This document shows, piece after piece, positions 25,569 through 34,305 of a stretch of 64,000 nucleotides of DNA. Positions within the stretch are counted from its first letter, which is position 1, and every line of letters starts with the position of its first letter. The notes beneath the pieces are model-generated. The model was not told where the DNA came from. It saw nothing but the letters and a program-made list of their open reading frames with translations, and did not search any database. This stretch comes from an uncultured Flavobacteriaceae bacterium. Lineage in GTDB: Bacteria > Bacteroidota > Bacteroidia > Flavobacteriales > Flavobacteriaceae. The position numbers and the translations under genes were made by a program. Location of the stretch: contig CALGUD010000153.1 in the NCBI GenBank assembly GCA_937901915.1, positions 1 through 64,000 on the forward strand. Reading direction: 5' to 3'.

Positions 25569-25797
25569 TTTAATTAAAAGGGTTTACTCCAAAAAAATGA
25601 ACAGCAAAAACTCATAAATTTGAACAAAAAAACTCATAACTCTGCACTGTGAACTCGGATTTCCCCCCTATTTTAACTATAGTTACGTTATTACCATATT
25701 TAATGGAATAAACACAATTACTTGAATTTATATATAGTTACCTGCAAGCTGAAAAAACTACATTCGAAATTAGAACCAATGATAAAAAAATAAAATA

Positions 25798-26220
25798 ATG
25801 ACGGAACTTGCTTTTGAATATTGGAATAAACTTGCCGAACAAATGATAACAATTAGTTCGCTGCTTGGAGGATTTTCAATAGCTGTAATTGCAAACTTAT
25901 TAGTGTCGGAAACAAAAACGAGGTTGGCTAACAATATAATGACAGCATCGACTTTAGCTGCCAGTTTTTTTCTTATTTCAGTATTTGCGGCAACAGGACT
26001 TCTGATGATGACAACAAATGGTTATCCAATTAAAGTAGCCAATAGTGATTTGTCCCTTCCAAGAATTATAGGTGTTATTGCATTACTGTTTGGAATCATC
26101 TCTTTACTAACAATGGTTTCTATGGCAGGGTGGACAAAATCAAGAAAAATGGGGATATTTACGACAACAGTTGGATTTCTGACATTTTTATTCATATTGA
26201 TAATGCTAATAAAATTTTAA
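25798..26220 (+). CDS. Hypothetical four-helix membrane protein
   Basis: A 140-residue protein with four predicted transmembrane helices (near residues 15-40, 50-70, 80-105 and 115-138). It has short loops and no cysteine or charged motif that stands out. No family was recognised. It stands alone between the GNAT gene and the RAYT gene. The open frame is long and the composition is coding-like, so I consider it real. Confidence 0.6.
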   Translation: MTELAFEYWNKLAEQMITISSLLGGFSIAVIANLLVSETKTRLANNIMTASTLAASFFLISVFAATGLLMMTTNGYPIKVANSDLSLPRIIGVIALLFGIISLLTMVSMAGWTKSRKMGIFTTTVGFLTFLFILIMLIKF

Positions 26221-26302
26221 CAGGAAAAGCCAGAATGGATTAAATTGTATGTTTATTCGTTATTAATTTTTTAAAATACACGGTTTAACCGAAACAATAA
26301 GC

Positions 26303-26884
26303 ATGGACAAATACCAAAACAAATGCCGTGTAGCATCTGCCCGTGCCCAATGGTGGGATTATGGGTGGAACGGGGCATATTTTATTACCATCTGTACACA
26401 AAACCGTGAACATTTTTTTGGAAAAATCATAGAGACGCGATTAATCGCGTCTCAAACAGGACAATTGGCAGAAAAATTTTGGCATGAAATCCCTAATCAA
26501 TTTCCGTATGTAAAATTGGGCGATTTTGTGGTGATGCCCGATCATATTCATGGCATTTTGATTTTGGATAGACCAACCGGGGAAATTAACAACAACAGCA
26601 ATGATGATCACGTCGCACAGACGCGATTAATCGCGTCTGTGCCATCATCAAAAAAATCATCAAAAAAAACAGGGGGATTTGCAGGTGAAAAAAACCCAAT
26701 GATCAACAAAAATATTTCCCGCATCATTCGCTGGTACAAAGGGCGGTGTGCCTATGAAATACGAAAAACACATGCCGATTTTGCCTGGCAACCCCGATTT
26801 CATGATCATATTATCCGCAATGAAAACGAATATCATCGTATATCTGATTATATCATAAACAATCCTTCCAATTGGAAGAAATGA
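26303..26884 (+). CDS. REP-associated tyrosine transposase (RAYT, IS200-like Y1)
   Basis: This 193-residue protein has the transposase_17 fold. The start GAYFITICTQNREHFFGKI matches RAYT proteins. The metal-binding HUH pair is HIHG in MPDHIHGILIL. The catalytic Tyr is expected in the C-terminal helix NEYHRISDYIINNP. FAWQPRFHDHIIR is another family signature. RAYTs act on palindromic REP sequences and are not autonomous insertion sequences. Two perfect palindromes lie inside this gene in the same reading frame (26432-26453 and 26615-26642). A different REP-like palindrome lies 168 nt downstream. Confidence 0.93.
   Translation: MDKYQNKCRVASARAQWWDYGWNGAYFITICTQNREHFFGKIIETRLIASQTGQLAEKFWHEIPNQFPYVKLGDFVVMPDHIHGILILDRPTGEINNNSNDDHVAQTRLIASVPSSKKSSKKTGGFAGEKNPMINKNISRIIRWYKGRCAYEIRKTHADFAWQPRFHDHIIRNENEYHRISDYIINNPSNWKK
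26432..26453. repeat. Perfect 22-bp palindrome inside the RAYT gene
   Basis: Arm GAGACGCGATT with no loop. It is read in frame as ETRLIAS. The inner 20 bp are identical to the centre of 26615-26642. Confidence 0.95.
26615..26642. repeat. Perfect 28-bp palindrome inside the RAYT gene
   Basis: Arm GCACAGACGCGATT with no loop. It is read in frame as QTRLIAS, the same peptide as the first palindrome. Confidence 0.95.
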
Positions 26885-27052
26885 GAAATTTATTTAGCAT
26901 GAGGATCACATTCTTTCCATAGATTTATAATAGCACCCAAAACAAATATTCAGGCATGGTTACTGAAATAGATTGAATAAAAACACCCGATAATATTGTA
27001 TCCCAACTTGAAAGTTGCGATAAATTGGGATTAACTGAACCGGTTCTTTATT

Positions 27053-27088
27053 CCAGACCTCACAGGTTTTGAAACCTGTGAGGTCTGG
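27053..27088. repeat. REP-like palindrome, copy 2
   Basis: A perfect 17-bp inverted repeat with arm CCAGACCTCACAGGTTT and a 2-nt loop. The core CCTCACAGGTTT is shared with 4058-4088. It is 7 nt beyond the stop of the PQQ dehydrogenase gene, where it can also serve as its terminator stem. Confidence 0.88.
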
Positions 27089-27094
27089 TTGATT

Positions 27095-29233
27095 CTACTC
27101 CAAAGCAAAAGCCACTATTTTATTTCCTTTTTTGGTGCCCAGTTTTTCGCCGCCGCAGGCAATAACCACATATTGTTTACCGTCTATTTGGTAGGTAGCC
27201 GGTGTGGCAAAGGCAGCTGCGGGGAGTTCGGTTTCCCAGAGTAATTCTCCCGTATGCCTGTTAAATGCCCGGAAATATCCGTCCTTGGTAGCACCAATAA
27301 ACAACAAACCGTTTTCGGTGATTACAGGTCCGCCGTAATTTTCGGTACCGGTGGTGGGGTGTCCCTGTGCTTTTAAGGAGGGTGTTTCACCAAAAGGGAT
27401 GCGCCATAGAAACTCTCCGCTGTTAAGGTCAATGGCATTTAAAGTGCCCCACGGAGGCGCGATTCCGGGTAAACGGTCACTGTCTAAAAATTTATGATAA
27501 CCGCCGTGACGGTAGAGGTCCGGGGCAATGGAGGAAGTTTCCTCACTAACAATTTCTTTTTTGTCACCGCCCTTTATAAACTCAATGATCGCATGCTTTT
27601 CGTTATTGGATAATTGTGGAAAACCAACCATTCGTCCTTTTCCACTTGTGATCAGTCTCGAAATTACATCTTCATGCATTTTTCCTGTAATGCCTACCAG
27701 CGACGGATAACCGCTTTCCGGATGTCCGGACAAGTCTTTATTATGACAAGCTGCACAATGGGTAAGAAAAAGGTTTTTTCCTTGGGAAAGGGATCCTGTA
27801 GTATCATTTTTTTCCACTTGCAGGATCCATGGCGTTTCGTTGGAATTCACATAGATGATCCCGTCATCAGGGTCTGCTCCGGCACCGCCCCATTCCGCAC
27901 CACCGTCATAACCCGGAAAATAAAGAACCGGTTCGGTAGACGGCGGAGCCCAGAAACGTTTGTCGGCTTTTCTAAAAATTTCCAATAGGTATTCTTTATC
28001 TTTTGAATACGGGTTAATATCATCTTCTGTAAGTTCACTGGATAATCGGGTAAAGGGTTTGGGTTTAACAGGGCGGGGTTGTGTTTTCCAGGCTTCTTCA
28101 CCCTCAAGGGTAGAGGCAGGAACTTCTTCTTCTACAATATCAAAAAGGGGTTCCCCCGTTGCACGGTCAAAAACAAACACATATCCTTGTTTGGTTACCT
28201 GGGCAACGGCTTCTATTTTCTTGCCGTTTCTCTCCACTGTAATTAAATTCGGCGGGGCAGGAGCATCCCTGTCCAGTATATCGTGATGTACCATCTGGTA
28301 ATGCCATATTCTTTCACCTGTATTGGCGTTTAAGGCCAGTAAACAGTTTGCGTATAGGTTACTTCCTTTCCGGTTTCCACCGTAAAAATCGGGCGATGCA
28401 GACCCTGTAGGTACATAAACAATTCCTGATTTGGGATCTACTGCCATGCCTGCCCAGTTATTGGCGGCACCTACTTTTTCATTTTTATACGCATTTTTGT
28501 CCTCCCAGGTTTCATAACCCGGTTCACCCGGGTAGGGAATGGTGTGGAACGTCCACTCCAGTTCTCCGGTAATAACATTAAAAGCCCGAATATCTCCCGG
28601 GGCCGCATCAGCTCCCTCCGAAAGTCTTAACGGCATGATGATGAGGTCTTTAAAAACGGTTCCGGGGGTATTTGAAATAACGAATTTTTTCTGTGCTGAT
28701 TCCGGCAGGCCGGTATGCAGGTCCACACTTCCCTTGTTCCCGAAAGTGGGGATGGGCTCTCCTGTTTCAGCATTTAAGGCGTATAGGTTATGGCCTACGG
28801 TAAATAATATTCGCTTGTCATCTCCTTTGGACCAGTAAGATACGCCTCTGCTGGTACTATGCCATTGCTTGTACGGATCGCCGAACGCCCAGAGTTCTTC
28901 CCCTGTTTTGGCATTGAGGGCAATTGCCTGTAAGTCTGCCGTAACTCCATACAGCACGCCGTCCTTAATAAGCGGACTCATTTGCATCTGGCCACTGTCC
29001 TTAGCACTGTACATCCACGCTACTTTTAGTTTACTTACATTTTCGGGAGTAATCTGGCTGAGGGTAGAGTAGTGGTTCCTCCCCGGTCCGCCGAGATAAT
29101 CGGACCATTCCGTATAATTATAGGTATAATCCGGAATTCCATCCGTTTCGGCCTCTTTCTTTGTTTCGGGAGCACAACTAAAGAGAGTTGATAATAGTAT
29201 TATCAGGCTTGGAGTGTAGGTTTTAATAGTCAT
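27095..29233 (-). CDS. PQQ-dependent dehydrogenase with fused cytochrome c domain, lipoprotein
   Basis: This 712-residue protein has a lipoprotein signal ending at Cys20 (LFSC). An eight-bladed PQQ propeller spans roughly residues 40-480 and 590-712 (WSDYLGGPGRNHYS at the start). A cytochrome c domain is inserted near 485-575 with the haem motif CAACH at about 494-498. Repeated LNANTGER-type strands mark the blades. It should oxidise an alcohol or sugar in the periplasm and pass electrons through its own haem. It follows a lipoprotein isomerase gene by 9 nt. No PQQ synthesis genes are in the window. Confidence 0.92.
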   Translation of the reverse strand: MTIKTYTPSLIILLSTLFSCAPETKKEAETDGIPDYTYNYTEWSDYLGGPGRNHYSTLSQITPENVSKLKVAWMYSAKDSGQMQMSPLIKDGVLYGVTADLQAIALNAKTGEELWAFGDPYKQWHSTSRGVSYWSKGDDKRILFTVGHNLYALNAETGEPIPTFGNKGSVDLHTGLPESAQKKFVISNTPGTVFKDLIIMPLRLSEGADAAPGDIRAFNVITGELEWTFHTIPYPGEPGYETWEDKNAYKNEKVGAANNWAGMAVDPKSGIVYVPTGSASPDFYGGNRKGSNLYANCLLALNANTGERIWHYQMVHHDILDRDAPAPPNLITVERNGKKIEAVAQVTKQGYVFVFDRATGEPLFDIVEEEVPASTLEGEEAWKTQPRPVKPKPFTRLSSELTEDDINPYSKDKEYLLEIFRKADKRFWAPPSTEPVLYFPGYDGGAEWGGAGADPDDGIIYVNSNETPWILQVEKNDTTGSLSQGKNLFLTHCAACHNKDLSGHPESGYPSLVGITGKMHEDVISRLITSGKGRMVGFPQLSNNEKHAIIEFIKGGDKKEIVSEETSSIAPDLYRHGGYHKFLDSDRLPGIAPPWGTLNAIDLNSGEFLWRIPFGETPSLKAQGHPTTGTENYGGPVITENGLLFIGATKDGYFRAFNRHTGELLWETELPAAAFATPATYQIDGKQYVVIACGGEKLGTKKGNKIVAFALE

Positions 29234-29242
29234 ATGTAGGGT

Positions 29243-30139
29243 TTACTGCTTTAAACTTTTTAAATATTCAATACTGTTTGGTATTTGTTGCATAAAATCA
29301 GGGTTTTCATCCTCAATAAAATAATGAGCGATACCAATTTCTTTGGCGGCTTTTAATATTTCCGGAATGTTGAGTTCTCCTGTGCCTATTGTTACGTTGT
29401 TGGTCACATCTGAAGTACCGGTGAGGTCTTTTTCAGTCCCTTTTTTCATATCCTTCAGGTGCATTAACTTCCACCGGTCAGGATATTTTCTCAATAAGGC
29501 AGCCGGGTCGCCTCCTCCAAAGTGGATCCAGAAAATATCCATTTCAAAGGACACATGTTCGGGATTTGTATTTTCCATAATGTAATCGAGCAAGGTACCG
29601 TCTTCATGAGGTTTAAATTCATAACCGTGGGCATGGTAGCAAAAGGTAATGTCGTTATCAGCGAGGACTTTTCCGAAAGTATTGAAATCATTTACCGCTT
29701 TTTTAGCGTCTTCGAGGCCAAAATTCCCGGTATCATGCGGTATCCATGCCGCCATTACATATTTGGCACCTAAAATTTTAGCTCTGTTAACTATGGCCAT
29801 GGGATCTTTTACCAGCTGTTCATACCCGGCGCCAATTGCCGGAATACTCAAGCCTCTTTCTTCACAGAGTTTTTTATAGGCCTCGGGCTCCATTCCGTGG
29901 CCGCCACCTTCAATTTCTGTAAACCCGAGTTGTTGAATAGTATCTAATGTTTCAGCAATTCCATTGGGAAAACTGTTTCGGAATGTATAAGGGGCAATTC
30001 CCAATTCGGCTGTAAAAAGAGGCTCTTCTACTTTTTCCTCGGCAACTTCAGCCATTTTTTCCGGCACTTTTTCTTCCGTTTTTTTACAGCTGATAATAGC
30101 GAAGGTTAGAATAACCGGGAATAGTATATATTTTTTCAT
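29243..30139 (-). CDS. Sugar phosphate isomerase/epimerase family lipoprotein
   Basis: A 298-residue protein with a lipoprotein signal ending at Cys18 (FAIISC), a Glu-rich linker and an AP_endonuc_2 TIM barrel. Barrel and metal-site segments include LGIAPYTFRNSFPNG, CYHAHGYEFKPHEDG, FEMDIFWIHFGGGDP, LMHLKDMKKG and YFIEDENPD. It is the first gene of a two-gene operon with the PQQ dehydrogenase. The pairing suggests that the keto product of one protein is isomerised or epimerised by the other outside the cytoplasm. Confidence 0.9.
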   Translation of the reverse strand: MKKYILFPVILTFAIISCKKTEEKVPEKMAEVAEEKVEEPLFTAELGIAPYTFRNSFPNGIAETLDTIQQLGFTEIEGGGHGMEPEAYKKLCEERGLSIPAIGAGYEQLVKDPMAIVNRAKILGAKYVMAAWIPHDTGNFGLEDAKKAVNDFNTFGKVLADNDITFCYHAHGYEFKPHEDGTLLDYIMENTNPEHVSFEMDIFWIHFGGGDPAALLRKYPDRWKLMHLKDMKKGTEKDLTGTSDVTNNVTIGTGELNIPEILKAAKEIGIAHYFIEDENPDFMQQIPNSIEYLKSLKQ

Positions 30140-30315
30140 CCGAGTTTATATTTGAGCTAATTTAGTTGGTTAAGATACTAAAATATTCTATTTCGGTGGA
30201 GTTTACCTCTAAGGATTGTGGAACAGAAACCATTGTGCTTTTATTGTAGATTGTAAAATTGGAATCTGAATCTTAAAGGCCTCCATATTATAGACGTCCA
30301 GAGCTGATTCTTAAG

Positions 30316-30368
30316 CTTTTGATAATAACAATTCATTAAAAATCATTACTTTTGATAATAACAATTCA
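30316..30368 (+). promoter_or_regulatory. Direct repeats with -7 element before the ParE-type toxin-antitoxin operon
   Basis: Two perfect 20-nt copies of a CTTTTGATAATAACAATTCA repeat (30316-30335 and 30349-30368), spaced 33 nt apart, immediately precede the antitoxin start at 30375. The second overlaps TACTTTTG (30347-30354), a match to the TAnnTTTG promoter element. Autoregulation by the antitoxin through these sites is plausible. Confidence 0.6.
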
Positions 30369-30374
30369 GATATT

Positions 30375-30611
30375 ATGAATACTATCGAGTTAAAAAAATC
30401 ACTGATTACCAAGATATCGGAAATAAACGATGTCGATTTTTTAAATGCTCTAAAAGGTTTACTTGAAAACAGGGGTGAAACTAAAACCATCTTTCTTTCA
30501 AAAAGCTTGAAAAAAGAAATTAATGATTCGAAGAAGCAGATAAAAGATCAATTGTTTACTGATAGTGAAACCTTAAATGAGGAAGTTAAAGAATGGGTAA
30601 ACAAAAAATAA
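30375..30611 (+). CDS. Antitoxin of ParE/RelE-type module
   Basis: A 78-residue, charged, mostly helical protein beginning MNTIELKKSLITKISEINDVDFLNAL. The family is common in Bacteroidota directly upstream of ParE-type toxins. The C-terminal half (KEEVKEWVNKK-like end) is the probable toxin-neutralising tail, and the N-terminal helices may bind the repeats upstream. It overlaps the toxin gene by 19 nt. Confidence 0.8.
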   Translation: MNTIELKKSLITKISEINDVDFLNALKGLLENRGETKTIFLSKSLKKEINDSKKQIKDQLFTDSETLNEEVKEWVNKK

Positions 30612-30892
30612 TCTGGTCTCAGAAGGCCAAAATTAAACTTTTTGAAATACTTGAGTTCTACAATAATAGAAATAAAAGCAAACGATATTCTTCTAAATTA
30701 TATTCAAAATTCAATAAAGAGTTAAAAACTTTATTTAAACAACCTCATCTCGGTATAAAAACTGAGATTGAAAATGTTCGAGCTCTCATTGTTGATGATT
30801 ATATGATCTTTTATGAAAAAAATGATTCTCTTATTATTGTACATGTATTATGGGATTGCAGGCAGAATCCTGATGACCTTGCCATATTTTAA
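30593..30892 (+). CDS. ParE/RelE-family toxin
   Basis: A 99-residue protein with the RelE/ParE fold. It starts with IIWSQKAKIKLFEILEFYNNR, has FKQPHLGIKTEIENVRALIVDDYMIFYE in the middle and ends VLWDCRQNPDDL, which is the family's terminal WDxRQNP signature. ParE members act on gyrase and RelE members cut mRNA. Sequence alone does not decide between them, although WDCRQNP is typical of ParE-type proteins. The stop codon is directly followed by the stop codon of the convergent receptor gene. Confidence 0.88.
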   Translation: MGKQKIIWSQKAKIKLFEILEFYNNRNKSKRYSSKLYSKFNKELKTLFKQPHLGIKTEIENVRALIVDDYMIFYEKNDSLIIVHVLWDCRQNPDDLAIF

Positions 30893-33301
30893 TTAAAAAC
30901 TATACACCACACTGGTTATAAAATTGGTTCCCGGGGCTACAATACCGGAGGAATAGGTGCGGTAACGCTGATCTGTAATGTTTTCCCAGGCAACGGTAGC
31001 CCGTATATTTTCTGAAAATTTATACTGACTCCTCAGGTTTATGGTATACCATGCCGGAGAATACGGATTCCCGTTTTCATCCATTGCATACATATAATCT
31101 TTTTCAATTTCCGATGGTGCCAAGTCATAAAAAGAAAGCTCTCCGTTATAATCTGAATAGAAATCAAGCGTAAGTTTGTTTTTTTTCCATATAAGGTGTG
31201 AGCTACCGAATATAGGCGGTGCATGTCGCAAAGGAGCTTGTTGGTTATCATCCAATTCTTCTTCTCCGTTTACATACGAGAGGTTCGAATTAAAGTTCAG
31301 GGATTCATACAGTTTAATTTTAACGCCTGTTTCAAATCCGTAAACTTTAGCCTTGGCTGAATTTTGAATAGACTGAACTTCACTTAGCTCCCCGTTATAC
31401 ATGATCTCACCCATTCCTTCAAAACTGTAAGGCCTCCGGATCATTGCATCGGTTAAATGGGTATAGTACGTGGCAAAATCAACTACAACTTTGTCATTAA
31501 AATTAAATTGAACCCCAATCTCTCCATTGTATGCATATTCGGGTTTTAAAGCCGGGTTTGGCACAACCACCCTGCCGGGTTCAGAATCAAATATTTTGCC
31601 TACATCATCTATATTGGGTGCCCTGAAAGCAGTAGAGAGGTTCAACCGCCATTGTAAAATATCGCTGGATTGCCAGTTAATGCCAGTAGAACCCGTTAAC
31701 GCCCCTGTTCTTATCCTTGCTTTCCTGAACGGAAAATCATAGAATTGATTGTTTTCAGCAAAATCCGCATCAATATAAAAATGGTTATATCTTAACCCTG
31801 ATGTAAAGGTAAAACTGCTTGAGGGTGTTATTTCCAGATTTGCATATCCTGCTAACGATTGCCAACTGGACCCATCCGGATAACGGGAGGCTGTTTTTTC
31901 CTTTTCAGAGGTTTCTGTGTTTATTTGTATACCTTCGGAATTAACATGGTTGTAAACATATTCAAATCCGTAAAAGAATTTAAACCGTCTGCTTATTTCT
32001 TTTTCAAAATCCAGGTTAGATGAAAACGCGCGGACTTTCTCCGAGGTATTATACTTATACACATCACTAAAATCCCTGTCATTCCTGCTTTCTTCAAAAT
32101 GCTGATATGCATTTGTAAAGCGTACCTGATCAAATAACACCCGGTCGCTTTTCCTGGTGATCTGCAGGTTACCCATAAACCACTTCTGTGGGCCGTAATA
32201 CCACTCTGCAGAGCGAAGTTGATCTCCCCGGTATCTGATCAACCGGTCGTACCGGGGATAATTCGAAGTTGTTGAGTAATAGATCCCCGCCAGGTAATCT
32301 ATTTTCTCATTGGGTTTAAATTTTATTTTTTGCAGGATATTGAGTTGATCATATCCCGTTGGTTTCTGAATTCTGGGGTCACTATTGGGTGTTACAAAGT
32401 CTTGTCCGTTAACTGTTTCAACATATTCGGGTCTCAAATAGTCCTCCGGGCCATGTTTACCCATTTTAAGGTCTCCAAAATCCGAATACGTAACATTGGT
32501 TAAAAAAGCCCATTTTTTTAATCCGAAATTAAGTTGAATATTTCCTGTCTTTTCACCGTTAGCTGTTGCATACCGGGCCAACGTTTTTCCGGTAAATTTA
32601 AGGCTATCTGTTGTTGACAAAACCGGTAATACTGTGTAAAAACTCATGGCGCCACCAATTGCATCGCTACCATAGATAAGTGCCCCCGGGCCAAAAATAA
32701 TTTCAGTCCTATCAATGGCCAGCGGATCAATAGATATTACATTTTGAATATTCCCTCCTCTAAAAATAGCATTGTTCATCCGGATTCCATCAACAGAAAT
32801 TAAAAGCCTGTTTGTTGCAAACCCCCTGATCATAGGGCTGCCACCTCCCAATTGGCTTTTCTGAATAAAGACCTGTCCGGTTTGTTGTAGCATATCGGCA
32901 GATGTTTGCGGGTTGGCCAGCATCACATCTTCCGGGGTAATACTACTTACTTTCTGATAAATCTCTTTTTTTTTCTGTTTCCATTTTGTAGCCGATAAAA
33001 CAATTTCATCGAGTTCTTCGGAATTGGAATCAATAAGTACCTTACCGCCCATTTCTAAAACCTTTTTTTTGCTCAACTTATGAGTTGTATATGATACATG
33101 TTGAAAAATGAGGATTTCATCAGCATCAAATGAAGAAATATCAACTTTTCCGTTGATATCTGATATTTGATAATTTTTAGTCTCTTCATTAAAAACGGTA
33201 ACATTCACAATAGGTGCCTTGGTTTCAGCATCAAAAACAGTAATGTTTTGTGCTTTGGCAAATACAGAAAACAATAAAAAATAGAGAAAAGGATATTTCA
33301 T
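30893..33301 (-). CDS. TonB-dependent receptor with N-terminal carboxypeptidase-regulatory domain
   Basis: This 802-residue protein has a signal peptide ending near residue 17 (VFAKAQ), a CarboxypepD_reg-like domain (residues 18-95), a plug and a 22-strand barrel. Plug motifs include ADMLQQTGQVFIQKSQLGGGSP, IRGFATNRLLISVDGIRMNN and GPGALIYGSDAIGGAM. The end EDITDQRYRTYSSG and VVYSF are typical of the barrel. It resembles haem, siderophore or cobalamin receptors more than SusC. Substrate unknown. It is 3 nt downstream of recO. Confidence 0.92.
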   Translation of the reverse strand: MKYPFLYFLLFSVFAKAQNITVFDAETKAPIVNVTVFNEETKNYQISDINGKVDISSFDADEILIFQHVSYTTHKLSKKKVLEMGGKVLIDSNSEELDEIVLSATKWKQKKKEIYQKVSSITPEDVMLANPQTSADMLQQTGQVFIQKSQLGGGSPMIRGFATNRLLISVDGIRMNNAIFRGGNIQNVISIDPLAIDRTEIIFGPGALIYGSDAIGGAMSFYTVLPVLSTTDSLKFTGKTLARYATANGEKTGNIQLNFGLKKWAFLTNVTYSDFGDLKMGKHGPEDYLRPEYVETVNGQDFVTPNSDPRIQKPTGYDQLNILQKIKFKPNEKIDYLAGIYYSTTSNYPRYDRLIRYRGDQLRSAEWYYGPQKWFMGNLQITRKSDRVLFDQVRFTNAYQHFEESRNDRDFSDVYKYNTSEKVRAFSSNLDFEKEISRRFKFFYGFEYVYNHVNSEGIQINTETSEKEKTASRYPDGSSWQSLAGYANLEITPSSSFTFTSGLRYNHFYIDADFAENNQFYDFPFRKARIRTGALTGSTGINWQSSDILQWRLNLSTAFRAPNIDDVGKIFDSEPGRVVVPNPALKPEYAYNGEIGVQFNFNDKVVVDFATYYTHLTDAMIRRPYSFEGMGEIMYNGELSEVQSIQNSAKAKVYGFETGVKIKLYESLNFNSNLSYVNGEEELDDNQQAPLRHAPPIFGSSHLIWKKNKLTLDFYSDYNGELSFYDLAPSEIEKDYMYAMDENGNPYSPAWYTINLRSQYKFSENIRATVAWENITDQRYRTYSSGIVAPGTNFITSVVYSF

Positions 33302-33304
33302 ATT

Positions 33305-34024
33305 TTAGTGAAACACTTCATTTAAAATTTGAAGTGATTTAGGTTTTTTAAAGCCTTGTAAGTGCAATTCAAAATACCAAATTACACCATTTAAAAGGCT
33401 TTGTCTTTGTTTATGGTTCATTTTTATTGCAGAAACCTCATCAAAAATTGTACCTAAAAACAATTTAAAAAAAATAGTATCTTCTTCAGATAAAGACGGG
33501 TTAAATTGAGGCATGTTAATAAACACTCCTTCCTGAAGGTCAAAATATAAAGCATCTATGTTTTCTTTATCTGGAAAAAATCCTAAATACCTGGTAAGGG
33601 TCAATAAAAAAGAGATATGAAAGTTTGCAATTTCATTGTGGTTATCCAACCATTGCAGGGAAGATTCAAGATAAAAAAACAAGGAAGCATTTCTTTCTTC
33701 TTCCTGTAATGAATTACTGAGAATTTCGGCTATAAAAATGGTTAATGCATTTTTATATATATTGTTGTGCACGGTCTGGTAATGATATGAGACCTTTACT
33801 TCCCGGATACTTTCCAATGTTCCCTTATCTCTGTGACTGGCCACAATTTCCAGTTGCATAAGCGGCTGAAAATAAGCTGTTTTTAACTTTCCTTTTTTAG
33901 AAGTCAATACCCCTTTCAGTAAGTATGATTTAATACCATTACTTTCAGTAAAACATTTTACAATAAGGCTGGTATCACTATACTTTATTGCTGATAAGAC
34001 AATGGCTTTAGTGGTTACAATCAT
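33305..34024 (-). CDS. recO: DNA repair protein RecO
   Basis: A 239-residue protein with the RecO N-terminal OB fold (VTTKAIVLSAIKYSDTSLIVKCFTE) and the helical C-terminal domain (EILSNSLQEEERNASLFFYLESSLQWLD). RecO loads RecA with RecR at gaps. The zinc-binding cysteines of some RecO proteins are not evident here, as in other Flavobacteriia. It is placed before a TonB receptor gene with a 3-nt gap, an arrangement seen in Flavobacteriaceae. Confidence 0.92.
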   Translation of the reverse strand: MIVTTKAIVLSAIKYSDTSLIVKCFTESNGIKSYLLKGVLTSKKGKLKTAYFQPLMQLEIVASHRDKGTLESIREVKVSYHYQTVHNNIYKNALTIFIAEILSNSLQEEERNASLFFYLESSLQWLDNHNEIANFHISFLLTLTRYLGFFPDKENIDALYFDLQEGVFINMPQFNPSLSEEDTIFFKLFLGTIFDEVSAIKMNHKQRQSLLNGVIWYFELHLQGFKKPKSLQILNEVFH

Positions 34025-34144
34025 ATCTTATAAAGTGAGTAATAAGCAAGTCATTTTGAAAATCCGGTTTCCCTCCGGCAAAGTGGAAGGAGGACGGTCC
34101 GCCATGTTATCATTCAGGGAATTACAGCAGGATCTAAAAATAAG

Positions 34145-34282
34145 GAGGCTGTCTAAAAAGGTATTAAAACTGTTTGTTCGAGCGCAGTCGAGAACTATAG
34201 CCGTAATTTTCCCCCGACGTTTCGGGGTCGCTCAACCTGACAAATAATTTCATTTAAACTTATACACCGTTTAGACAGTCTC
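34145..34282. repeat. Repeat-like intergenic element with inverted ends
   Basis: GAGGCTGTCTAAA (34145-34157) faces TTTAGACAGTCTC (34270-34282), an inverted pair with one mismatch. Inside is GTTCGAGCGCAGTCGAGAACT-like sequence, which is frequent between Bacteroidota genes, and a CCCCGACGTTTCGGGG hairpin. Probably a non-coding mobile or repeat element between recO and gdhA. Confidence 0.6.
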
Positions 34283-34305
34283 GTTAATTAACCGTATACC
34301 GAAAC

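Noticed and set aside
27614..28286. Plus-strand open frames opposite the PQQ dehydrogenase
   Set aside because: They are shadows of a complete conserved gene on the other strand.
30316..30368. CRISPR-like repeat
   Set aside because: There are only two 20-nt copies directly at a promoter, with no further units or cas genes.
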